Of a stretch of 22,396 bases of DNA, positions 10,282-17,591 are shown in pieces. Source of the DNA: Haplomitrium mnioides (lineage: Eukaryota > Marchantiophyta > Haplomitriopsida > Calobryales). Within the stretch, counting starts at the first letter, position 1, and each line of letters opens with the position of its first letter. The notes below the pieces were generated by a model that had not been told where the DNA came from, ran no database searches, and saw nothing but the letters and a program-made list of their open reading frames with translations. Where the stretch lies: the NCBI GenBank assembly GCA_049999725.1, contig JBNGIS010022301.1, forward strand, positions 1-22,396, in the 5' to 3' direction. A program made the translations under genes and the position numbers.

Positions 10282-10348
10282 CCATAGGTGTGGTCACATG
10301 ATGTACATGTGGTTTACCTCATTGATGATACTCTGACCACACCTATGG
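10282..10348. repeat. 15-bp perfect inverted repeat in copia-2 RT
   Basis: CCATAGGTGTGGTCA at 10282-10296 is the exact reverse complement of TGACCACACCTATGG at 10334-10348, with a 37-bp loop. Right after the arms there are also direct copies, ATGTACATGTGGTTT (from 10301) and ATGTGCATGTGGTTT (from 10349). The left arm is the original TTPMV-coding sequence of RT. The right arm is an inverted copy lying where other RT sequence should be. Confidence 0.85.
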
Positions 10349-10694
10349 ATGTGCATGTGGTTTTTCAATGTCTTTCATATCAAAGGCAGTTTTCAGAGTT
10401 TGTATAGTCTGAGTAAAAATCATAAGGGTACCAACAATATTGATGTCATCTATATAAATGAATACAATTATCACAAATTCTAGGCCGCTCTATTTCAGAA
10501 GTAGGCATGGAGCATGTCATGAGTTATAAAGTTTAGAGCGAGCATCTTGGCTTTAAATCTCTTATACCTTATCTGTTTGCTCTGTTTTAGACCATATATA
10601 GAGCGTAGGGTTTGAGTAGCCATTTCATTACGGGCCTTTTTGATATGTGCAGTAGACCTTGCCCAAAAGTTGGTTTCAGACTGGTTTTTATTTG

Positions 10695-10838
10695 TTGATG
10701 TGAGTAGCATATTGCTTTGACTGAGGACTAGAGGTCCATCCATTGGTGTGAGCAGCACACCTCTTTGATTTGGGATTGTAGGTTCATTCACTAGTGTGTG
10801 CACCACACCTTACTGGTCTAGGACTATAGGTCTTGATT
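10695..10838. repeat. 48-bp tandem repeat, three units, in copia-2
   Basis: Units begin at 10695 (TTGATGTGAG), 10743 (TTGGTGTGAG) and 10791 (CTAGTGTGTG), exactly 48 bp apart. Each carries a second shared block 22-23 bases later (TTGACTGAGGACTAGAGGTC and its variants). On the minus strand this gives a 16-residue repeat (for example GVLLTPMDGPLVLSQS). The array lies inside extra sequence that has no counterpart in normal copia RT. Confidence 0.75.
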
Positions 10839-11310
10839 TGATAACATATTCATTAAAATCCTGAATATGAGAGATTTGTTTCGTGCCAGATTGCATATCT
10901 GGAACAACTTTGTGCACTTTCTCCCTTTGAATGTCGAAAGCACATTGTTTGATCAGTTCAAGAAGGTTTCATATAAATTTTAGCATTGAGAATAACGTAT
11001 AGACAAGTTGTGATAACATCCATTATATGCGTTACCAATTTTGGTTCCAACGCAAAGGAAATCATGTATCGGTATGTAGTGGTATCTATTACAAGCGAGT
11101 AAGTTGAGTCAAAGTCACGACCTGGTATTTGGGTGTAGTCTCTTGCCTAAGGGTGCGCTTTGTATTTGATGACTTCGCCTTTAGCATTTCGCTTCCTAAC
11201 AAATATAGATTTGTATCTTGTTAGGTGCATTTTAGAGTAGTAGGAATGATTGGACCGAATAAATTTCTTTGTTTCAAAGAATCCAGTTCAGAGTTTATGG
11301 CATCTTCCCA

Positions 11311-11315
11311 TTGTG
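11311..11315. repeat. Target-site duplication TTGTG, left copy
   Basis: TTGTG directly abuts the TG end of the left LTR at 11316 and matches 15949-15953. Five bases is the usual copia integrase stagger. Confidence 0.9.
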
Positions 11316-11572
11316 TGTAAAGAAATCGAGGAGACAAATCTTTGGAGGCAAATATGAGAGATCGTATTCAACACAATTGATTTACAAAAGGGAAGAGGCT
11401 TACGGCATGACGGTGCTCTCTCTTTGATCTCCCTCTTTTCTTTCTACATACCCTATATTTATACTTAAATTTACCCTAAATTAACTTAACAAAATTAACC
11501 CTAAAGAGGGTTAAAAAATAAGTCTCTACTCGTTATCCCAGCGGGTTATGTACAGAGCTTGGTATTTCAACA
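11316..11572 (-). repeat. copia-1 3' LTR
   Basis: 257 bp, bounded by TG and CA on the plus strand as written. It matches 15692-15948 without gaps, with 16 mismatches by my count (about 94 per cent identity): 15 transitions and one transversion. It is the 3' LTR because the element reads leftwards. It carries a TATA-like box (minus strand, about 11454-11464) and a TTAACCCT/AGGGTTAA hairpin at 11495-11514. Confidence 0.95.
11495..11514. repeat. LTR hairpin, 8-bp stem
   Basis: TTAACCCT, loop AAAG, AGGGTTAA: a perfect 8-bp stem with a 4-base loop, repeated identically at 15871-15890 in the other LTR. It lies downstream of the upstream ACCCTAAA copy at 11473-11480. ACCCTAA resembles the plant telo-box core, which can act in promoters; no function is shown here. 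Confidence 0.6.
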
Positions 11573-12045
11573 CTCCCCCTCAAGCTCAAGCCAATGTCAA
11601 GCACTTCCATAATAGTTCGAAACTTATGTAGCTTCTCTGCACTTATTGACTTTGTAAAAATATCATCTACTTGCTCATCTATATTCACATACACCAAATC
11701 AATCTCACCTTCAAGTACCTTCTCTCGTATGTAATGATAATGAACTTCAATGTGTTTCGTCATTGCATGAAATACCGGATTGTAAGCCAATTGTATACTG
11801 CTTATGTTGTCACAATACAAAGTCACAGGATCTTGTAGATCATGTCCTAAATCGGACAATAGCTTGCGTAGCCAAGCTATTTCACATGCAGCCATTGCTG
11901 CTCCTCTATACTCTGCCTATGTGCTTGACAAAGCAACTGTAGGTTGCTTCTTACTACTCCAACTCACTGCAACACCTCCAATGCTGAAAACATAACCACT
12001 TATAGATCTCCTGTCATATGTAAATCTAGCCCAATATGCTGTCAT
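11533..12045 (-). pseudogene. pol: copia-1 RNase H domain, N-terminal part deleted
   Basis: The minus strand reads DRRSISGYVFSIGGVAVSW, then KKQPTVALSST-stop-AEYRGA, then CDNISSIQLAYNP, KHIEVHYHYIREKV and DIFTKSISAEK. This is the C-terminal part of copia RNase H with the catalytic Glu (AEY) and Asp (CDN) kept. A TAG at 11917-11919 precedes AEY. The N-terminal part with the first catalytic Asp (normally just before the WAG motif) is absent, because RT runs directly into this region at about 12030-12043. The frame then continues through the polypurine tract to a TAA at 11533-11535 inside the 3' LTR. RNase H would degrade the RNA template; this one lacks an active-site residue. Confidence 0.85.
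11573..11581 (-). other. copia-1 polypurine tract
   Basis: The minus strand reads GAGGGGGAG immediately before the 3' LTR. This purine run is the expected plus-strand DNA priming site. Odd feature: the pol reading frame passes straight through it into the LTR. Confidence 0.85.
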
Positions 12046-13012
12046 ACTGTATTTCTGTAACATATCCAGAATATACTTTCGTTGAAGTAACCAAATACCT
12101 TGTTGTGATCTTATTACTTCTATACCCAAGAAGTACATAAGTTCTCCCAAGTCTTTCATATCAAATTCTGCTCCAAGCCTCTTCTTAACATTTTCAATCT
12201 GCAACTTATCATCACATGTAATAATCAGATCATCAACATATATCACTATGATGACCAAACTTGTATTCGTTTTCTGCACATACATAGAGTAATCTGCCTT
12301 GCTGATGACAAATCCAATACTTTGTAAAAACTTGCTTATTCTGTCTGTCCATGCTCTTGGTGCTTGCTTTAATCCGTATAAAGCTTTCTTCAACTTACAC
12401 ACATAATTTGGAAACTTATGGTGTACATATCCTTGTGGCTGCTCCATATACACTTCTTCATATAACTCTCCATCCAAAAAAGCATTCTTTACACCCATCT
12501 GATGTAAATCCCATCTCTTAGTAGCAGCCATAGCAATCACAGTTCTTACAGTTGCCATCTTCGCAACAGGACTGAATGTTTCATCAAAGTCTATCCCATA
12601 TGTCTGAGCATATCCTTTGGCTACTAGTCTAGCCTTGTACCTGCTTATCGAACCATCTGCATTATGCTTTACTTTGTAAACCAACTTACAGCCAATCGCT
12701 TTCTTTCCATCAGGTAGTGGTGTTAGCTTCCAAGTCTCATTCTCATCAAGTGCATTCACTTCCTCATCCATAGCTAACTCCCATTCAGGTATGCCAATTG
12801 CATCCTCAAAACAAGTGGGTTCTATATCTTGTATAACTTTCACCATATATGCATAATGACGTGCAGAAAAACTATCATAACTCAACCTCCTTACTAGATA
12901 CCTTATACGTGTAGATCTACATACCTCATCCTGCATTCTTTGCACACCAGATGTTTGCAAAGTGAGTATATCAACCTTTTCACTATCACTTGAGTGACTT
13001 GTATCCATCTAC
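12046..13012 (-). pseudogene. pol: copia-1 reverse transcriptase, catalytic Asp lost
   Basis: The open frame begins at an ATG at 13008 and covers linker plus RT. Motifs in order are WELAMDEEVNALDENETWKL, IGCKLVYKVKHNADGSISRY, KARLVAKGYAQTYGIDFDET, LHQMGVKNAFLDGELYEEVY, LYGLKQAPRAW and VIYVDDLIIT (YVDD at 12229-12240). The first catalytic aspartate, normally in Q-M-D-V, is Gly here (GGT at 12493-12495), which should abolish polymerase activity. After KYILDMLQKYSMT the sequence jumps to RNase H, so the RT thumb and connection, about 100 codons by family comparison, are deleted. A TAG just before the 13008 ATG and stops further upstream separate it from integrase. Confidence 0.9.
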
Positions 13013-13377
13013 TGATCCACCTTTCCCTTTCCCTTTGTTGAACCTGTCTTACTTTCAGCACTTCCAATTGATACATTTGGTGAACCTGAACTCAATCTTC
13101 TTGACCACGGATTAACACTCTTAGACATAGTGTTTGAACTTTCTCCTGGTTCACTCAACAGTTGTGATTCTAATTCCTGATTTGCTGATTTTTCCTACAC
13201 TTCTTCCTCCATATGAGTCTTCACAACTTTTTCTACACCATACCAACTACTCAACTCATCAAATACAACATCTCTACTTACCCTGATTTTACGTGTTACA
13301 GGGTTGTAGCATCGGTATCCTTTTTGTTCCAAAGAATACCCAATGAAAATACACTTCTTAGCTTTAGGATCTAGCTA
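13013..13377 (-). pseudogene. pol: copia-1 integrase C-terminal and linker region
   Basis: Same frame as RT. It reads KKCIFIGYSLEQKGYRCYNP, the conserved copia block after the integrase core, then VTRKIRVSRDVVFDE, then a Ser-rich, low-complexity linker (SEPGESSNTMSKSV) ending in charged residues. Stops occur at 13375 (before LDPKAKK), near 13198 and just before the RT start codon. The linker normally separates integrase from RT in the polyprotein. Confidence 0.8.
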
Positions 13378-14168
13378 AGCCCTTAGCTCATCTGGTATGT
13401 GTACAAAAGCAATACATCCAAATACTTTCAAATGAGATACATCACTTTTGATACCTGTAAATCTTTCTTCTAGAGTAATATCATGTATTCCTGCCGTAGG
13501 AGTCATGTTCATGATATATATAGCTGTATGTACAGCCTCTGCCCAATAGTATTTTGGCATGTTTTTCTCATTAATCAAGGCATGAGCGATTTTTGCTATA
13601 TGCCTATTCTGTTTTTTTTTGCAACTCCATTTTGTTGTGGAGTATATCTGCATGTGAATTGCCTTTTCACACCATGATCTACCAAAAATCTGCTAAACTT
13701 TCGTGAAAAATACTCACCTCCACCATCTGACCGTAGACATTTAATCTGCAATCCTGATTGTTTTTCAACCATCTTCTTAAAGCTCTTAAAATGCTCAAAC
13801 ACTTCTCCTTTTGTCTTCATAAAATAAACCCATACCTTCCTTGTATGGTCATCTACAAAAGTAACAAAATACTTATTTCTTCACATTGATGCATGCTTAG
13901 TAGGTCCCTACACATCAGAATGTAATATGTCTAAAGGATTTTTACTCACATTTCTTTGATGCGGGAATGGATGCCTTGCCTGTTTTCCAAACTGACATGC
14001 TTCACACACGTTCTGCATATCAACCTTCTTGAACCTTGGCAAGCCAGTAACTACACCCATAGACTGCATTGATCTAAGCCTTTGTAGATGTACATGTCTC
14101 ATTCTTTTGTGCCAGATACCTACATCTTCAATAACTGTATTCTTTTTGCATATACATGACATTGTCAT
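13375..14168 (-). pseudogene. pol: copia-1 integrase with frame change at active site
   Basis: The HHCC-like zinc finger reads IWHKRMRHVHLQ then CEACQFGKQ (about 14120-13960). The core follows: HSDV with the first Asp at 13914-13916, a stop at 13908 where family members have Trp, CLRSDGGGEYFS with the second Asp at 13725-13727, then TPQQNGVAKKNR. The third catalytic residue, a Glu right after G-V-A in the family, is lost here at an A-run (T-run 13612-13620 on the plus strand). The frame also changes at that point, and coding resumes as AKIAHALINEKNMPKYYWAE in the RT frame. Integrase would insert cDNA into the genome; this copy is disabled. Confidence 0.88.
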
Positions 14169-14640
14169 TTACCATTGGAGTCTTTACATCCAATGTAAAC
14201 ATCCTTCCGATCTTACTTCCTCTAGCAAACAATCTGTTTCTGTTCTTCAAATCTTCCACAAAACAACCATCTTCATTAAAAACAACTTGTAATCCTTGTT
14301 CTACTATTTGACCAACAAATACCAAATTCTTTGTAATTGTTGGTACATAAAACAAACCAATCATATACTTTGACTTTCCATCATGTGTCGAAAGTGGAAC
14401 ATTTCCCATTTGCTCAATTGGATGAATTGTAGCATCACTTGTTTCCACATATCCTTGTTGCTCTGGATCATGCAGCTCTTTTAACCAATTTTTATGATGT
14501 GTCATATGATTTGACGAACCAGAATCCACATACCATGCATCACTTTCACAACCTTGTATATAAGTACTCATCATATGTTGCAAAACAAAGAGACGCTCAC
14601 CATCACTCTTTGATGACGATGTATAATTTCCTTGTTGTCT
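14128..14640 (-). pseudogene. pol: copia-1 protease region
   Basis: Open for over 150 codons in the gag frame. It includes AWYVDSGSSNHMTHHKNW with the aspartic protease D-S-G triad (Asp at 14524-14526), then GLFYVPTITKNLVFVGQIVE, typical of copia protease regions. The frame is lost near 14130-14150 at an A-run, where pre-integrase coding continues in another frame. The protease would process the Gag-Pol polyprotein in virus-like particles. Confidence 0.88.
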
Positions 14641-14649
14641 CCGATTATA

Positions 14650-15549
14650 TCCTCTATTATTGTTGTTGGATCTGCTATAGCAATCATTTGCATAATGACC
14701 TGCTTTTCCACACTCCCAACAAACTACATCATGATTGTTTTTCCTTCCACCTCTTCCATGAAATCTTCTACTTCCTCAAAAATTTCCTCGGCCTCTACTA
14801 CCAGCTGTATTCTCAAAATTTTGTTGATTTTGGTTATGTTGTATATAACTTCTACCTATACCACGCCCACTTTGGGATCTCTCCTTGCCTCTACCATATC
14901 TTGAGTAGAAGCCCTGTGCCTGCTCATTAGAACCGTTTTTTGAAGTAGGTCCTCCAATGTTTCTCTCCTCTATTATCATCAAGGAGACTAGCTCATCAAA
15001 ATTAGAAAGATTTTCCCGAACATAAACAAAAGTGGCAAATGGTTTCCACTTGTCATCATCCTTCAAACCATTCAATACTGCAGACACTAAATCATCATTC
15101 TCTGTAACCACTCCAATAGATCCCAATGCATCTGATGTCTCTTTTATCTTCAAGACAAAATCATTCACCGACATGTTGTGTGCCTTCTTTATGTTATTCA
15201 ACTTATTTTTCAATTGAATCTTTCTAGCTCTAGTATTTGTATTGTAGAGCCTTTCTAACGTATCCCATACATCTTTTGTAGACTCCAAATCTTGTATGTG
15301 TCCAACCATATTGTTTGACAAATTCTGCGAAATCAAAAGCATCACCTTCTTATCTTTTTTGTTCCAAGCTTTCCATGCCTTCAATTCTTGATCTGTTACA
15401 TTCACTGAAGGAAGTTGAGGTTCCTTTTCTTCACCTAAAACATACCCCTATAGGCTCTTGCATATCAAATAGTTCCTCATCCGGAACTTCCACAGCTGGT
15501 AGTTGTTCTTCTCCAACTTCTCAATACCAACGGTATTGGTATCACCCAT
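14650..15549 (-). pseudogene. gag: copia-1 gag with CCHC knuckle
   Basis: Starts at an ATG at 15549 (MGDTNTVGIEKLEKNNYQLW), the usual copia gag opening 'L-x-x-x-N-Y-x-x-W'. The central UBN2-type capsid region follows (KDVWDTLERLYNTNTRARKI, then LNGLKDDDKWKPFATFV), then an Arg/Gly/Gln-rich stretch and a complete zinc knuckle CWECGKAGHYANDC at 14680-14721. Two stops break it: TAG at 15448-15450, where a Trp codon is likely by one base change, and TGA at 14776-14778 in the RG-rich tail. Start choice rests on position just after the primer site and the conserved opening. Gag builds the particle that packages element RNA. Confidence 0.9.
14680..14721 (-). other. copia-1 CCHC zinc knuckle
   Basis: The minus strand reads CWECGKAGHYANDC, a perfect C-x2-C-x4-H-x4-C. 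It lies after an RG-rich linker at the C-terminal end of gag. Confidence 0.95.
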
Positions 15550-15679
15550 TTACGCAACTTCTAGACACCTCCAAACTTCAAGATTTCGTGCTTCAACTCT
15601 CTGACCACCTTCAGCAAAAAGGATGTCAAAACCAAATTGATCGTGTACTCCTTGCGATCTTATTCTCCTCATAAACCAG

Positions 15680-15691
15680 GCTCTGATACTA
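15680..15691 (-). other. copia-1 primer binding site
   Basis: The minus strand immediately after the 5' LTR reads TAGTATCAGAGC. It differs by one base from TGGTATCAGAGC, the usual complement of the 3' end of plant initiator tRNA-Met used to prime cDNA synthesis. Confidence 0.92.
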
Positions 15692-15948
15692 TGTAAAGAA
15701 ATCAAGGAAACAAATCTTTGGAGGCAAATATGAGAGATCATATTCAACACAATTGATTTACAAAAGGGAAGAGGCTTGTGGCATGGCGGCGCTCTCTATT
15801 TGATCTCCCTCTTTTCTCTCTACATACCCTGTATTTATACTTAAATTTACCCTAAATTAACTTAACAAAATTAACCCTAAAGAGGGTTAAGAGATAAGTC
15901 TCTACCCGTCATCCCAGCGGGTTACATACAGAGCTTGGTATTTCAACA
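15692..15948 (-). repeat. copia-1 5' LTR with promoter-like TATA box
   Basis: 257 bp, ends TG...CA, aligned end to end with 11316-11572. On the minus strand it reads TATAAATAC at about 15832-15840, a good TATA box for element transcription, followed by a purine-rich stretch. It also holds the TTAACCCT/AGGGTTAA hairpin at 15871-15890. Confidence 0.95.
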
Positions 15949-15953
15949 TTGTG
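15949..15953. repeat. Target-site duplication TTGTG, right copy
   Basis: TTGTG immediately after the right LTR matches 11311-11315 perfectly. Confidence 0.9.
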
Positions 15954-16560
15954 GCCAATCATCTCTAGATTGGGCCTCTTGGACCGATCTAGGGTCCGGT
16001 ATTCTAGAAAATGGAAAAAGAAAAAATATCATCAAGTTGTGTAGTGCTTCTCTCCCAAATATTTCATGTATACATACAATCAAGTGAGATTTCCTTATTT
16101 TCAGGATTATATGTCAATATAGATGCATGTAATGTTGCAGTTACGTGTATAGGAATGGTTGGATTTACCATATGTCGTTGCATTGATTGATGATTAGTAT
16201 GGCTAGTCATACGTCCTCTTTTGCCCTAGGTATGGTTGTTGTAGCAAGCTTAGTTAGCTATTACACCTTGGCTAAAGCATAGGCAGCCTCTTCATATAAT
16301 CGTATAACAGTTGCTGCATCATTAAAGACATTTGAAAGTTTTTTTTGAATTGGATGCAAATGAAGTATATGTTGAATTTGTTGCTCGGCTTGGCCGGTCC
16401 TAGGATCCAGAATCAATAGGTGAGTCATCTCTCATTGCAATGAATGTGATGTTTGAGTATCAATTTGGATCGTGTCATATATGAGGGAAGGGAAATTGTC
16501 TTCAAAGAAATAATAGTCAATAAATCTGACCTTGAGTATATTTGTCTTTTTAGGCTCTAA
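15949..16560 (-). pseudogene. pol: copia-2 linker between integrase and RT
   Basis: The left end on the minus strand reads PDPRSVQEAQSRDDWPQ, the block just before RT in this copia group, and is cut by the copia-1 insertion. The right end reads LEPKKTNILKVRFIDYYF and follows the integrase core. Between them the linker is degraded and no further domain is seen. Confidence 0.7.
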
Positions 16561-17280
16561 AAATTTGATAATCGATGGTGAATCAAAACCAATGTAAATG
16601 CATCATTGTCAATGTGGGCCCATTTTTATTCTTTTAGGTCCAAGGATAGGAACTAGGACCAAACAACCGAATGTACAAAGATGTAATAAATCTACAGGAA
16701 GTCCAAATACTAGATGATATAGAGTTTGACTATTAAACACTAATGGTCTAAACCAAAGAAGTGATGATGCATGGAGTCTAGCATGCTCCCATGCAAACAT
16801 TGGCAAGTTGGTCTACATTAGCAATAGCCTAACTATCATCTGAAGTTGTTTAATAAGTAATTTAGCAATCCTATTTTGAAAGTGTACATAAGGAATTGGA
16901 TATTGAACATTAATCTCTACTGTTTCACAAAAATCATTAAAATTTTTGGATGTGAATTTCCCAACATTATCAACTCCAAAAGTTCTAATAGGGTTATTGG
17001 AAAATTGCAACTTCAATTTAAGTAAATGAGAAAGATTCTGGGAAACACAAGATTTTTGGTAGACAATAGAGAAATTAGGGACCATTTGCTTGAGGTGTCT
17101 ATTATGGCCAAGAGAAATTGAAAAAGTTTTTATGGTGGATTTATCAATCCATATACATCTGCGTAGATCCGTTCAAGAAATTTGGAATTTCTACTAGTGT
17201 CTTAGATATAGTTGGTCTAGTTGTAAATTTTCCCTACAAACAGGAAACACAAGGAATCTTTAAAGATAATGGGCGGACTC
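16561..17280 (-). pseudogene. pol: copia-2 integrase relic
   Basis: The zinc-finger end reads CVSCL-stop-GKFTTRPTIS (about 17245). The core follows: TFGVDNVGKFTSKNFNDFCE with the second Asp at 16969-16971, then VHFQNRIAKLLIKQLQM. There the family has Ala-Glu and this copy has Ala-Lys (AAA at 16861-16863), so the catalytic Glu is gone. Next come FAWEHARLHASSLLWFRP, QTLYHLVFGLPVDLLHLCTF and IGFDSPSIIKF, all in the expected order. Stops and frame changes separate the pieces. It is clearly copia and inactive. Confidence 0.82.
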
Positions 17281-17307
17281 CAACAGGTATGCCCACATTG
17301 TTTTTAA

Positions 17308-17576
17308 TGTTATACTATATCTACTAAGATAATTAGACTAATATATAATTAGTTCTTAACCTATGATTAGTGCATAACTAGGATTTTGATTAATACTAGT
17401 CCTAGGAGATTAACACATCTACCTTTATGTTCTATGAACACTATTGCACAGTCTCATGTATATTCATTTATACAATCATATATAGAGAGAGAAGAGAACT
17501 GGAGAAGAAGATTTGCATACCACCTTGTATTTTGATTCATGTTTGATATATGTTGAATAATCCTTCTACTTCAACA
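17308..17576 (+). repeat. Probable plus-strand LTR of another copia element
   Basis: Begins TGTTATACTATATC at the point where copia-2 homology stops and ends TTCTACTTCAACA, giving TG...CA borders of 269 bp. It contains a TATA-like stretch (CATATATAGAG, about 17478) and is followed at once by a primer-site-like sequence. No second LTR was found to the right within the window, so this is a truncated element or an incomplete copy. The borders are inferred from the copia-2 junction and the primer site. Confidence 0.5.
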
Positions 17577-17591
17577 TGTTATCCGCACAAG
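17577..17591 (+). other. Variant primer binding site
   Basis: TGTTATCCGCACAAG directly follows the CA of the LTR. It resembles the GGTTATCAGCACG primer site that I associate with some plant copia lineages rather than the common TGGTATCAGAGC. There are two mismatches in the first twelve bases. Confidence 0.45.

Larger units (their letters stand above)
9999..11310 (-). pseudogene. pol: copia-2 reverse transcriptase relic
   Basis: Reading from the right, the minus strand gives SELDSLKQRNLFGPI, then YKSIFVRKRNAKGEVIKYKA, RDFDSTYSLVIDTTTYRYMI and IMDVITTCLY with the first catalytic aspartate kept. RSIYGLKQSKQIRYKRF follows, then VFIYIDDINIVGT with a YIDD catalytic box at 10445-10456, and finally TTPMVLRSLDP and LYAIRALMYLENHTRPDI. 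These are the copia RT motifs in correct order. Two regions are replaced. Between the KPS codons (about 10965) and YGLKQ (about 10600) there is extra sequence with a 48-bp tandem repeat. Between the MKDI block and TTPMV there is a short inverted duplication. Scattered stops confirm decay. Confidence 0.8.
11316..15948 (-). mobile_element. copia-1: near full-length Ty1/copia retrotransposon
   Basis: A 4633-bp LTR retrotransposon on the minus strand, flanked by TTGTG duplications. It has two 257-bp LTRs (TG...CA), a tRNA-Met-type primer site and a GAGGGGGAG polypurine tract. Domain order is gag, protease, integrase, reverse transcriptase, RNase H, and integrase before RT places it in Ty1/copia. 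Internal coding is close to complete but inactive. There are stops in gag, integrase, linker and RNase H, two frame changes at A-runs, a catalytic Asp-to-Gly change in RT, and a deletion joining RT to RNase H. It is inserted in the RT region of copia-2 in the same orientation. The exact copia lineage was not assigned. Confidence 0.95.
9509..17307 (-). mobile_element. copia-2: old, broken Ty1/copia retrotransposon
   Basis: A minus-strand copia relic read in the order pre-integrase zinc finger, integrase, linker, reverse transcriptase, RNase H. It is interrupted by copia-1 (11316-15948) with a TTGTG duplication on each side. Removing copia-1 and one TTGTG joins the two halves inside the block upstream of RT that reads DDWPQWEDAI, which is well conserved in this copia group. 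The 5' end (gag, 5' LTR) is missing and replaced at 17308 by a plus-strand LTR. Stops and indels are frequent, and parts of RT have been replaced by repeats (10282-10348 and 10695-10838). Integrase phrases such as TFGVDNVGKF, LVFGLPVDLLHLCTFGC and GFDSPSIIKFLEP match the copia group as I remember it. Confidence 0.85.

Noticed and set aside
11495-11514. Interstitial telomere repeat
   Set aside because: Only two ACCCTAAA copies, not tandem, and part of the LTR.
14439-14930. 163-codon plus-strand frame and the overlapping frame at 14632-14904
   Set aside because: Antisense to clear copia-1 gag and protease coding; they are shadows of that code.
17308-17576. Solo LTR
   Set aside because: A primer-site-like sequence follows and copia-2 does not resume after it, so it is more likely the start of a truncated element.
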